The position numbers and the translations under genes were made by a program. Shown here one piece after another: positions 18,913 to 26,389 of a stretch of DNA of 58,682 bases. Below the pieces are notes generated by a model. That model was not told where the DNA came from. It was given only the letters and a program-made list of their open reading frames with translations, and did no database searches. Numbering within the stretch: the first letter of the stretch is position 1; each line of letters starts with the position of its first letter. The stretch lies in the NCBI GenBank assembly GCA_020426845.1, contig JAGQPF010000016.1, positions 1 through 58,682 on the forward strand. Reading direction: 5' to 3'. The stretch is from Planctomycetales bacterium (lineage in GTDB: Bacteria; Planctomycetota; Planctomycetia; Pirellulales; Pirellulaceae).

Positions 18913-20730
18913 ATGCAATCTTCCTGCCAACGATTTTTGGAGTTGCTGCTGCAAGCGGGGCAGATCAACTCGGCGCCCGATCGCGAGGCTCTGCAGCGGT
19001 TGTTGGAGAGTCCCGACGGTGTCGCGGCGGAAGAATGGGAGCAATTGACGCAGCGGCTTGCCGATTCCGGCCAGCTGACCGAATTCCAGCAACGTCAGTG
19101 GGAAAGCGGGAAACTCGAAGAGCTTTGGGTCGGCGACTACTTGCTGACGGACGTCATCGATCGAGGCGGCATGGGAATGGTCTATCGTGGCGTGCATTGC
19201 CTGATGCATCGCACGGTGGCGATCAAGTTCACGCTCTCGGACTCGAACGAGAGCCGAGATGCCGAGCGATTTATGCGGGAAGTCGAGGCCGCTTCCAAAC
19301 TTGGGCACGAGAACATTGTCGCCGCGCTTGACGCAGGCATGCGAGGCGACGCCTGCTATCTGGTCATGGAGTACGTCGACGGTCGCAATCTCTATCAACG
19401 AGTGCAACAAGACGGGCCGTTGCCGTTCGCCGTCGCGTTGGACTTGACGCTGCAGGCGGCTCGCGGCCTTGAGTTCGCGCACCGCAAGAAGGTAGTACAC
19501 CGAGACATCAAACCCAACAACTTGCTAGTCGGTTCAGACGGCGTGCTGAAGATCTTGGACATGGGGTTAGCCCGCATGGAGCTGACCTCGACCGATGGAT
19601 CGGCGGAGCTGGACTCATTCGCGACGATCGATCAGCCTCACGAGCTAACCAGCCGTGGAGAGCTGTTGGGAACGATTGATTTTATGGCGCCCGAGCAGGC
19701 CGCCGATCCGCGTGATGTCGACGGGCGAGCGGATCTGTATGGCCTCGGTTGCACCGTGTACTTTTTGCTGACAGGAGCCGCGCCGTATCGGCGCGACGGG
19801 ATGTCCTTGATGGAGCGGATCATCGCACATCGCGAGCAGCCCGTGCCGCGACTCGGCGACACTCGACAGGACATACCGCTCGAGTTCGAGGATGTGATTC
19901 AGCGAATGCTGGCGAAAAAGCGGGAACAACGTTACGAAAGCGCGACGGCATTGATTGGCGACCTCGAGAGACTGCAACGACGAATCGGCAAAGCACCCGC
20001 CGAGTTGCCTCGATTCGTGCCGTCGCCTCCCCGTCCGCGGTCCGCCTTGCGAGTCGTTGGGGTGGCTTCGCTACTGTTGGCGATGTTGATCTCGGTCGTG
20101 TGGTTTGTCGGCCGGTTGCGAGATGATCGCTCTGCAAGGCCGTTCGTGCTCCCGCCGCTGCCCACTGATCCCAAGCCTCAGCCGCCCCAGTCGCTCAACT
20201 TGCTGGCCGAGATCTGGCTGCCTCGGGATGTCGTTGCGGGCGACGGCTGGGACTTGACGGAGCATCGACTCTTGGCGCCGCCGGCTCGACCCGCCAAGCT
20301 GGCAATCCGAATTACGCCTCCGCCACAGTTCATCCTCGAGATGACGGTCGTCCGCGCCAGCGAGCCGGGCCCCTTGGTGATCGGAGTGAACGAACCCGGT
20401 CGGCGTTTCTTTTGCCGCCTTGGCGTGCCGCAAGAGAACGAGACGACCTTGACGTCGCTCGGCACGAGGGACGGCCGCATGGTGGTGAATCAACAAAGCG
20501 ACTTTCAGTTTCCGAAAGACCAGCCGGTGAAGCTGCAGTTCAAGGTGAGTGAAAGCCACGTGTCGATTCACTGCGAAGACGCGGAGTTGTTGGCTTGGGA
20601 AGGCGACTTTGCGGAGTTGGCAGTCGGCGCCGGTTGGGGCGTTGGCGAGGAGGTCTGCCTGTTCATCGGCTGCAACGAAGCAAGTTACGAGATCACCCAT
20701 TTGATGCTGCATCCTATTTCTATCCCTTGA
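18913..20730 (+). CDS. membrane Hanks-type serine/threonine protein kinase
   Basis: 605 residues from the ATG at 18913. An N-terminal helical segment (1-70) precedes the kinase domain (about 74-345): glycine loop DRGGMGMVYRG, VAIKF with the phosphate-anchoring Lys near 105, catalytic HRDIKPNN near 195-202, DMG in place of DFG near 217, and APEQA in the activation region. A single membrane helix (LLLAMLISVVWFVG) lies near 390 and the last 190 residues form a predicted extracytoplasmic beta-rich domain. The layout is a typical bacterial receptor kinase. The DMG variant keeps the Mg-binding Asp, so activity is expected. The following FAD gene starts 16 nt downstream, suggesting co-transcription. 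The signal sensed is unknown. Confidence 0.9.
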   Translation: MQSSCQRFLELLLQAGQINSAPDREALQRLLESPDGVAAEEWEQLTQRLADSGQLTEFQQRQWESGKLEELWVGDYLLTDVIDRGGMGMVYRGVHCLMHRTVAIKFTLSDSNESRDAERFMREVEAASKLGHENIVAALDAGMRGDACYLVMEYVDGRNLYQRVQQDGPLPFAVALDLTLQAARGLEFAHRKKVVHRDIKPNNLLVGSDGVLKILDMGLARMELTSTDGSAELDSFATIDQPHELTSRGELLGTIDFMAPEQAADPRDVDGRADLYGLGCTVYFLLTGAAPYRRDGMSLMERIIAHREQPVPRLGDTRQDIPLEFEDVIQRMLAKKREQRYESATALIGDLERLQRRIGKAPAELPRFVPSPPRPRSALRVVGVASLLLAMLISVVWFVGRLRDDRSARPFVLPPLPTDPKPQPPQSLNLLAEIWLPRDVVAGDGWDLTEHRLLAPPARPAKLAIRITPPPQFILEMTVVRASEPGPLVIGVNEPGRRFFCRLGVPQENETTLTSLGTRDGRMVVNQQSDFQFPKDQPVKLQFKVSESHVSIHCEDAELLAWEGDFAELAVGAGWGVGEEVCLFIGCNEASYEITHLMLHPISIP

Positions 20731-20746
20731 GATATCGATACGCTCC

Positions 20747-22945
20747 ATGAATGTTGCACCTCTTGATCACCATTCGGCATCGCCCCAGTGCTGCGTGCCC
20801 CGCCACGATGCCGAGCGATCCCGGAGTCACCGGCCGCTCCTCGGTGTCGCCTGCTGGATCGTGTTGCTGATCTGGCCGAACCAAGGCCAGGCGGCGGACG
20901 CGGGCAGCTACGACGTCGTCGTCTATGGCGGCACCAGCGCCGCGGTGGCCACCGCTGTGCAGGCTCGAAAGATGGGCAAGTCCGTCATCATTGTTTGTCC
21001 CGACAAGCATCTGGGAGGACTCACGTCCGGCGGGCTGGGCTGGACCGACTCGGGCAAAAAAGACGCGATTGGAGGGCTGAGCCGCGAGTTCTATCACCGC
21101 GTGTGGCGGCACTATCAGCAGCCGGAAGCATGGCGATGGGAAGATCAAGGCAAATTCGGCAATCGCAATCAGAGTCCGCCGAGCAAATCCGGCGATGGCG
21201 CGACGATGTGGGTCTTCGAGCCCCATGTGGCCGAGCGGATTTTCGACGACTGGGTGAAGGAGCTCGAAATCCCAGTGCGTCGAGATCGCTGGCTCGATCG
21301 CTCCACCGAGGGAAGCCCCCCGCGGTGCAAGGGTGTGCAGCTCAGGAGGGGCGACGGGGAGTCGCCTCGCATCGTCTCCATCACGATGGAGAACGGCGAG
21401 GTCTATCGCGGCGGCATGTTTGTCGACGCGACATATGAGGGTGATTTGCTCGCGGCCGCGGGTGTGGAGTATCACGTTGGCCGCGAGGCCAACTCGGTCT
21501 ATGACGAGCAGTGGAACGGCATCCAAGTCGGAACGCTCCATCACCGCCACTGGTTCATGAAGCCAGTGGATCCTTATGTGAAGCCCGGAGAACCATCCAG
21601 CGGCGTGCTTCCCCTGATCAGCAAGGATCCACCGGGAATTAAGGGAATGGGGGATCAACGGATTCAGGCGTATTGCTTCCGCATGTGCCTGACCAACATC
21701 CCGGAGAATCGCATTCCGTTTCCCCAGCCGTCCGGCTACGACCCCGGGCAGTACCAACTGTTGGCCCGTGTGTTTGCCAACGGGTGGCGCGAGACGTTCG
21801 ACAAGTTCGATCCAATGCCGAACCACAAAACGGACACCAACAATCACGGTCCGTTCAGCACCGACTACATCGGCCAGAACTACGAGTACCCGGAGGCCAG
21901 CTACGCACGTCGCCGCGAGATCATTGCGGATCACGAGCGCTACCAGCAAGGCTTGATGCACTTCATCGCCAACGACCCCAGCGTCCCGATGGAAGTGCGC
22001 GAAGCGATGTCGCAGTGGGGATTGTGCAAGGACGAGTTTCGCGACAATGGAGGCTGGCCTCATCAACTTTATGTCCGCGAGGCGCGGCGGATGATCGGCA
22101 AATACGTGATGACCGAGCACGATTGTTTGGACACAAAGGAGACGCCCGAATCGGTCGGCATGGGCTCCTACACGCTCGACTCGCATAACGTGCAGCGCTA
22201 CATCACGCCGGATGGAAAGGTGCAGAACGAGGGGGACATCGGGGTCAAAACCCCGCGGCCCTATGAAATTGCTTACGGATCCTTGGTGCCAAAGAGAAGT
22301 CAGTGCGGCAACCTTCTCGTGCCGGTGTGCATCTCGTCGAGCCACATCGCTTTCGGATCAATCCGCATGGAGCCGGTGTTCATGATTCTGGGGCAATCGG
22401 CCGCGACCGCCGCGGTTTTGAGCTTGGAAGCAGGAGTGCCGGTGCAAGACTTGCCGTACGAGCAATTGCGGCAGCGGCTGCTTGCGGACGGCCAAGTCTT
22501 AGCGCTGGAGCCGGATTACCGACACAACTCCAAACGGCTCCCCGGCGTGGTGGTGGACGATCGCGCGGCACAGCGTGTTGGACTTTGGGCGTCGTCGTCG
22601 ACCAACCAGGAGTACGTGGATGACGGCTACCTGCATGATCAAAACACCGGGCAAGGTGAGAAGTCGGCGACATTTCGAGCCCAGCTGAAGCCGGGGCGAT
22701 ATGAAGTGAGAATCTCCTACTCGCCCAACCAAAATCGCTCGTCGAAGGCGCGGGCCACGGTGCGACATGCCGATGGCGAGCAATTGCGGCTCGTGAACCA
22801 GCGACAGGCGCCCGACATCGACGGGTTGTTTGTCAGCCTCGGCGTCTTCCGGTTTGACGGCGTTGGCGCAGTCACGATCGACAATCGCGACAGCGACGGG
22901 CATGTGATTGTCGACGCCGTACAATGGCTGCCGGCCAGCAAATGA
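20747..22945 (+). CDS. exported FAD-dependent oxidoreductase with golvesin-like C-terminal domain
   Basis: 732 residues. A hydrophobic export segment lies at about 31-50. A Rossmann FAD-binding start (YDVVVYGGTSAAVATAVQA, about 55-73) is followed by KHLGGLTSGGLGWTDSG, a signature of the FAD_oxidored group. Conserved blocks continue to about residue 580 (SSSHIAFGSIRMEPVFMILG). The C-terminal 120 residues resemble the golvesin/carbohydrate-binding-like beta domain (FRAQLKPGRYEVRISY, VTIDNRDSDGHVIVDAV). Such proteins are frequent in planctomycetes near sugar-degradation genes, but the substrate is unknown. It sits 16 nt after the kinase stop. No T-run terminator on the plus strand follows directly; the hairpin downstream is oriented for the opposite strand. 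Confidence 0.85.
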   Translation: MNVAPLDHHSASPQCCVPRHDAERSRSHRPLLGVACWIVLLIWPNQGQAADAGSYDVVVYGGTSAAVATAVQARKMGKSVIIVCPDKHLGGLTSGGLGWTDSGKKDAIGGLSREFYHRVWRHYQQPEAWRWEDQGKFGNRNQSPPSKSGDGATMWVFEPHVAERIFDDWVKELEIPVRRDRWLDRSTEGSPPRCKGVQLRRGDGESPRIVSITMENGEVYRGGMFVDATYEGDLLAAAGVEYHVGREANSVYDEQWNGIQVGTLHHRHWFMKPVDPYVKPGEPSSGVLPLISKDPPGIKGMGDQRIQAYCFRMCLTNIPENRIPFPQPSGYDPGQYQLLARVFANGWRETFDKFDPMPNHKTDTNNHGPFSTDYIGQNYEYPEASYARRREIIADHERYQQGLMHFIANDPSVPMEVREAMSQWGLCKDEFRDNGGWPHQLYVREARRMIGKYVMTEHDCLDTKETPESVGMGSYTLDSHNVQRYITPDGKVQNEGDIGVKTPRPYEIAYGSLVPKRSQCGNLLVPVCISSSHIAFGSIRMEPVFMILGQSAATAAVLSLEAGVPVQDLPYEQLRQRLLADGQVLALEPDYRHNSKRLPGVVVDDRAAQRVGLWASSSTNQEYVDDGYLHDQNTGQGEKSATFRAQLKPGRYEVRISYSPNQNRSSKARATVRHADGEQLRLVNQRQAPDIDGLFVSLGVFRFDGVGAVTIDNRDSDGHVIVDAVQWLPASK

Positions 22946-23006
22946 CGCGATTCACCAGGCAGGCAGGACTCCGGAGCGTTTGCATCCTGGCGCGCGAGCA
23001 GCGCGC

Positions 23007-23046
23007 AAAAAAGAGCCTCCGACCCAGTACCCTCTGAGTCGGAGGC
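23007..23046 (-). terminator. strong intrinsic terminator of the tRNA-like RNA unit
   Basis: On the minus strand a 13-bp stem (GCCTCCGACTCAG, 23046-23034, with CTGGGTCGGAGGC, 23027-23015; one G-T pair) has the 6-nt loop AGGGTA and is followed by TCTTTTTT. It closes the transcript that carries the 246-aa gene and both tRNA-like modules. Confidence 0.88.
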
Positions 23047-23050
23047 GGTT

Positions 23051-23249
23051 GCACTGGCGCTAATGCGTCCGGTCAACGGTATCCGTTTAAGCCACTTATA
23101 AGGCTAAGGCCCGACGCGTCTTTCGATTGGACCATCCCTGCGGGAGTGCGGGTCAGCGCGGCACGGCGCTGCGAAGAGCAGGGAGCTGGAATTGAACCAG
23201 CATCTCGTCGGCGGTGTTAAGTGGCTCTCGATTTGGCCGGGGACAGTGC
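23051..23249 (-). ncRNA. circularly permuted tRNA-like RNA module 2
   Basis: Reading the minus strand 5' to 3': helix strand AGCCACTTA (23226-23218); anticodon-stem strand CCGACG (23211-23206); 4-nt variable loop; T-arm GCTGG-TTCAATT-CCAGC (23201-23185); 3' acceptor TCCCTGC (23184-23178); T (23177); 35-nt linker with its own hairpin CAGCGC/GCGCTG; 5' acceptor GCAGGGA (23141-23135); D-arm GTC/GAC (23132-23118) with A14-like and G18-like bases; anticodon-stem strand CGTCGG (23116-23111); helix strand TAAGTGGCT (23098-23090). Acceptor (7/7), anticodon (6/6) and outer (9/9) helices are all Watson-Crick. An outermost GCACTG/CAGTGC pairing (23249-23244 with 23056-23051) is possible. There is no 7-nt anticodon loop and no encoded CCA, so it is not a decoding tRNA. 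Confidence 0.82.
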
Positions 23250-23254
23250 GGTTG

Positions 23255-23379
23255 TCAGTCTGGAGCGAGAATCTGAGCTTGATGCGACGCCTCTTCCGGT
23301 TGGGCTACCTCGGCGATCGGAAAAGTGCCGAGGGCAGGGATCGAACCTGCACTGAATCGCGGGTTGAGATTCAAACTGA
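23255..23379 (-). ncRNA. circularly permuted tRNA-like RNA module 1
   Basis: Reading the minus strand from 2 nt after the upstream gene's stop: TCAGTTT (23379-23373) and GAATCT (23372-23367) as outer helix strands; GCGA (23360-23357); variable loop TTCAGT; T-arm GCAGG-TTCGATC-CCTGC (23350-23334); 3' acceptor CCTCGGC (23333-23327); discriminator-like A; 11-nt linker; 5' acceptor GCCGAGG (23314-23308); TA; D-arm GCC-CAACCGGAAGA-GGC (23305-23289) with canonical A14, GG18-19 and A21; TCGC (23287-23284); AGATTC (23274-23269); AGACTGA (23261-23255). Acceptor pairing is 7/7 Watson-Crick. The module has every cloverleaf arm, but the 3' half precedes the 5' half and the anticodon stem is opened and extended. 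A local hairpin TGAATC/GATTCA competes with the outer helix. Confidence 0.82.
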
Positions 23380-23381
23380 GG

Positions 23382-24122
23382 CTAAGTCTGCGCTCCAAAC
23401 ACAAAGTCAAAGACTTTGTTCGCAATCTGGACGTCCTGCACATCGCGCGAGTTGGCCTCCTCGCGCGCGAACTTGACGGCCTCCTGCAGCCTTCGCAGTC
23501 GCTGCAGCATTTCATTCTTCTCCTGAGCAGCCAGAGCGCTGGAGAATTTCACGGTTTTCCATTCGCCAACCTTGACGTCCTCGTGGTACATCTCGACCTG
23601 AGCGGGGTGCTCCTTCGTCGCCTCGTAGAGGATGTGACTGCGCGGCACCTTCTTCGTGCGGTTGCTGACCGTCGGCTCCGTCACGTAGCAATCCGCATTC
23701 TGGTCCCAGCGCCAAGAATCGGCTGAGTCGAGCACGGGCAAGGCGCTGACGAAGGTGTGCAAATCGGTGAGCTGCTTCTCGAGAAACAGCAGGTGGGTCA
23801 CCGGCACCTGTGACAAGAGCAGGGCCCCGTCGACACTGACATCGGCGCGAGCCTCGCAGTTGGCGTAATCTTGCGTGGCGGTGGCGTCAAACAACTCGGC
23901 AAGCGTTTCGCGAGCCTCCTGCATCGCTGTTCGAGCCCGATACTGGACATTCTTTCGCTCGGGAGGCTGGGTCTCCCCATCTTCGTCGAGCGGCTGGTAG
24001 ATTCGCGAGATGCCTTCGAAAAGCGTCTGCTTTTGAATCTGTTTGTAGATTTCGGTGAGTGCCTTCTGGCTGCGGCTCTTCTTGCCGTTGACAACGGCAA
24101 TGATCTGATTCAATTTGGCCAT
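23382..24122 (-). CDS. conserved cytoplasmic protein of unknown function, head of the tRNA-like RNA unit
   Basis: 246 residues from the ATG at 24122, where MAKLNQIIAV begins; the longer frame (from 24416) is low-complexity and runs into the divergent gene. There is no signal peptide or membrane segment. The sequence is mostly helical and charged, with the basic N-terminal block NGKKSRSQKAL, a conserved-looking core (YQPLDEDGETQPPE, CEARADVSVDG, VPVTHLLFLEKQLTDLHTF), RTKKVPRSHILYEATKEHPAQ, and a long C-terminal helix. I do not recognise a named domain. Its TAG stop lies 2 nt upstream of the first permuted tRNA-like module and there is no terminator until after the second, so the RNAs are probably made from the same transcript. 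A role in binding or maturing these RNAs is inference from position and the basic character of parts of the protein. Confidence 0.8.
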   Translation of the reverse strand: MAKLNQIIAVVNGKKSRSQKALTEIYKQIQKQTLFEGISRIYQPLDEDGETQPPERKNVQYRARTAMQEARETLAELFDATATQDYANCEARADVSVDGALLLSQVPVTHLLFLEKQLTDLHTFVSALPVLDSADSWRWDQNADCYVTEPTVSNRTKKVPRSHILYEATKEHPAQVEMYHEDVKVGEWKTVKFSSALAAQEKNEMLQRLRRLQEAVKFAREEANSRDVQDVQIANKVFDFVFGAQT

Positions 24123-24316
24123 CAATTTTTCCACTACGATGGTTGGTGCGCTTCGGCACGGCGGGCGCTCTGCGGTCAATTCAACATTATCGCTATATTC
24201 TTTCTCATGACGCGAGGCGCGGCCAATTGGTTCGCCAATTTTGGCTCGAACGGGCCAAGCAGGCGTTAATTGCGGCGAATTCTTGGGGTGAGTTCCCGAT
24301 ACGGAGGCATCGAGCC
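24123..24316. other. divergent intergenic region upstream of the RNA-linked gene
   Basis: About 190 bp between divergent starts. It must hold promoters for both genes; an AT-rich patch near 24180-24205 (ATTATCGCTATATTC) is the likeliest place, but I could not assign spaced -35 and -10 boxes. Confidence 0.4.
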
Positions 24317-25108
24317 ATGCTGCGGAAAGAACTGCAAACATTCGTCGCTTGGGCGATGGCGATCCAAATCGGCGTCGTCTCGATCGGCTGTGGGCCACGG
24401 GACGACCAGCAACCATCGATGATGGACCGCGTTTCGCAGATCGCCACCGACGCTTGGACGGTGACGCGCGACGCCGGCACGGGCGCCTGGACCTACGTCA
24501 GCAAGCAGGGCACTGCCACTTGGACCGTAATGTCGGAGCGAGCGATGTCGGGCGGGGAGGCGGCCTGGGACGCCAGCAAATCCGCTTTGCTCTGGAGCCG
24601 CGATCGCACATTGGATGGTTGGGACTGGGTGACCACCAATGTGAGCACCGCGTCTCAGTGGGCCGCCGATTCGTCTCGCGAAATGTGGCTGTTGACCCAC
24701 AAGAAGTCCGGCGAGTTTTATCTGTGGGTCAAGGTCGAGGCAGAGAGCGGTGTGGCGTACATTCGCACCGCGCTGCCGGCCGCCTGGGAGGTGACCAAAG
24801 ACGCCGCCGGTAAAACGTGGGTGTGGATCGACGAACACCGCGTGGAGGCGGCCGTCGCCGCCGCCGTTGCCGCATTGGTGGTGACGGGTCTGATTGTCGA
24901 GCCTGTCTCAACATCCACGTTGCTTGCCAAAGGCGCCCTGACCCGGACGGGCTACGAGTTTCTTGGCGGCATCTATCGCGCCAATCGCGAGCAACTGGGC
25001 GATCTCAGCGAAGAGGAGTTCGTTCAATTGGGCAAGGAAGTGCTCGAACAGAACGGCGACAATATCGAGCGGGCCATGGAGACCTCGCCTGCGCCCGCAT
25101 CGCCCTGA
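24317..25108 (+). CDS. Trp-rich repeat lipoprotein
   Basis: 263 residues from the ATG at 24317, preceded by ACGGAGG; the longer frame from 24143 lacks this site. A lipoprotein signal with lipobox VSIGC (Cys near 32) predicts membrane anchoring. Residues about 45-170 contain Trp-Asp/Trp-Thr units about 10-12 residues apart (AWTVTRDAGTG, AWTYVSKQGTA, TWTVMSERAMS, AWDASKSALLW, GWDWVTTNVST), an amphipathic repeat without a family name I can assign. A hydrophobic Ala/Val stretch near 180-200 follows, then an acidic C-terminus with LSEEEFVQLGKEVLE. It is divergent from the RNA-linked gene. Function unknown; envelope association is the only safe inference. Confidence 0.75.
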   Translation: MLRKELQTFVAWAMAIQIGVVSIGCGPRDDQQPSMMDRVSQIATDAWTVTRDAGTGAWTYVSKQGTATWTVMSERAMSGGEAAWDASKSALLWSRDRTLDGWDWVTTNVSTASQWAADSSREMWLLTHKKSGEFYLWVKVEAESGVAYIRTALPAAWEVTKDAAGKTWVWIDEHRVEAAVAAAVAALVVTGLIVEPVSTSTLLAKGALTRTGYEFLGGIYRANREQLGDLSEEEFVQLGKEVLEQNGDNIERAMETSPAPASP

Positions 25109-25153
25109 TGGCCGTGGGCCACGTCGCCCTTAACGTCTCCCTTAACGTCGCTC

Positions 25154-26239
25154 TTAGCGCATCACGCGTCCCGAGGCGCTGCCCCCCATCAGCCGCTCGA
25201 CTTCCTCTCGCGTGGAAAAGTTGAAGTCACCCACGATCGAGTGCGCCAAGCAGGAGGCAGCTACGGCGAAGTGAATGGCTGTTTGCGGATTGGCCAGCTC
25301 GGGTTGACTCATCGCGTAGATCAAGCCGGCGGCGAAGGAGTCGCCGGCGCCGACGCGATCGACGATGTTGCGAATCTCGTACGGCGAGTACTCGCCGTCA
25401 GCGCCCAGCGGCGCCAAATAGGAGCCGCTGTCTCGGCAGTGGAGCATGGCGCCCCAATTGTTGTGCGATGCCGAGAGGCTTTCGCGAAGCGTGATCGCCA
25501 CATGCGAGACATTCGGAAATTGCTTCAGCACCTCGCCGGCGACTTCCGGATAACGATCAACGGACAGGTGTCCGGATGACACATCTGTGTCAGCTGCCCG
25601 AATGCCCAGCACGGTCTCGCAGTCTTCCTCGTTGGCGATCACCACATCGACGTGCGGCAGCAGTTCGCGCATCGTGGCCTGGGCCAGCTCGCGCGGCGGC
25701 AGCTCGCCCCAACGCCAGAGTTTGGCCCGGAAATTGAGATCGCAGGACACGCGACAGCCGGCTTGGCGAGCGGCGATCACGGCGTCCAAGGCGCACTGAG
25801 AGGCGTCGGCGGAGATCGCCGGCGTGATGCCGGTCGTGTGAAACCACTTGGCTCCGTCAAAGATGGCTGGCCAGTCGTATGCGGAGGACGGCGTCACGGC
25901 GACTGCGGCGCCGTCGCGGTCGTAGACAACGTTGCTCGGGCGCTGATTGGCGCCTGTCTCGAGAAAGTAGAGGCCAAGCCGGCCCCGGTCGGTTTGCAGC
26001 ACGCGCGACGTGTCGATTCCGCGCGCCTGCAAGGAGGCCAAGCAGGCGGCGCCGAGAGGATTGCGCGGGACCGCGCTGACAAACCGCGCGGACTCGCCGA
26101 ACATCGCCAGCGATGCGGCCACATTCGCCTCGGCGCCGGCAAACGTGACATGCAACGAACCCGGCATCGCCTGGCTGAATCGCAAAAAACCCTCGGGCGC
26201 GAAACGCCCCATCACTTCGCCGAATGTAACAATGGTCAT
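25154..26239 (-). CDS. kdgK: PfkB-family sugar kinase, probably 2-keto-3-deoxygluconate kinase
   Basis: 361 residues from the ATG at 26239 (MTIVTFGEVMGRFAPEG, a usual PfkB start). These enzymes transfer phosphate from ATP to a sugar hydroxyl. The C-terminal signature RVGAGDSFAAGLIY contains the catalytic Asp and the anion hole; AGAEANVAASLAMFG is the N-terminal substrate-side motif; DLNFRAKLW and the overall layout fit KDG kinases of the Entner-Doudoroff and uronate pathways. Fructokinase or another PfkB member is possible, since specificity is not readable from motifs. Cytoplasmic. It converges with the Trp-rich lipoprotein gene (45-nt gap). Gene symbol given with moderate confidence. Confidence 0.85.
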   Translation of the reverse strand: MTIVTFGEVMGRFAPEGFLRFSQAMPGSLHVTFAGAEANVAASLAMFGESARFVSAVPRNPLGAACLASLQARGIDTSRVLQTDRGRLGLYFLETGANQRPSNVVYDRDGAAVAVTPSSAYDWPAIFDGAKWFHTTGITPAISADASQCALDAVIAARQAGCRVSCDLNFRAKLWRWGELPPRELAQATMRELLPHVDVVIANEEDCETVLGIRAADTDVSSGHLSVDRYPEVAGEVLKQFPNVSHVAITLRESLSASHNNWGAMLHCRDSGSYLAPLGADGEYSPYEIRNIVDRVGAGDSFAAGLIYAMSQPELANPQTAIHFAVAASCLAHSIVGDFNFSTREEVERLMGGSASGRVMR

Positions 26240-26389
26240 GATGTGCACGTTGCAGAATGGAAACGGATGGGACCTGAACAGCAGCGTCACCCCGAAAGTG
26301 TCCGTTGAAGGACACCTCGCCCGGCAATCACCGTGTCTTTCCGCAGAGTGAACGACGTTTCGATTGCCGGTTGGGTCTCTTTCAACAGG

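Noticed and set aside
23255..23379. An ordinary tRNA gene on the minus strand
   Set aside because: The T-arm and 3' acceptor strand have no 5' half upstream; the upstream sequence is the end of a coding gene. The matching 5' acceptor and D-arm lie downstream.
23051..23379. A one-piece or two-piece tmRNA
   Set aside because: No tag reading frame or pseudoknots were found, the D-arm is a true tRNA-like D-arm, and there are two complete modules rather than one.
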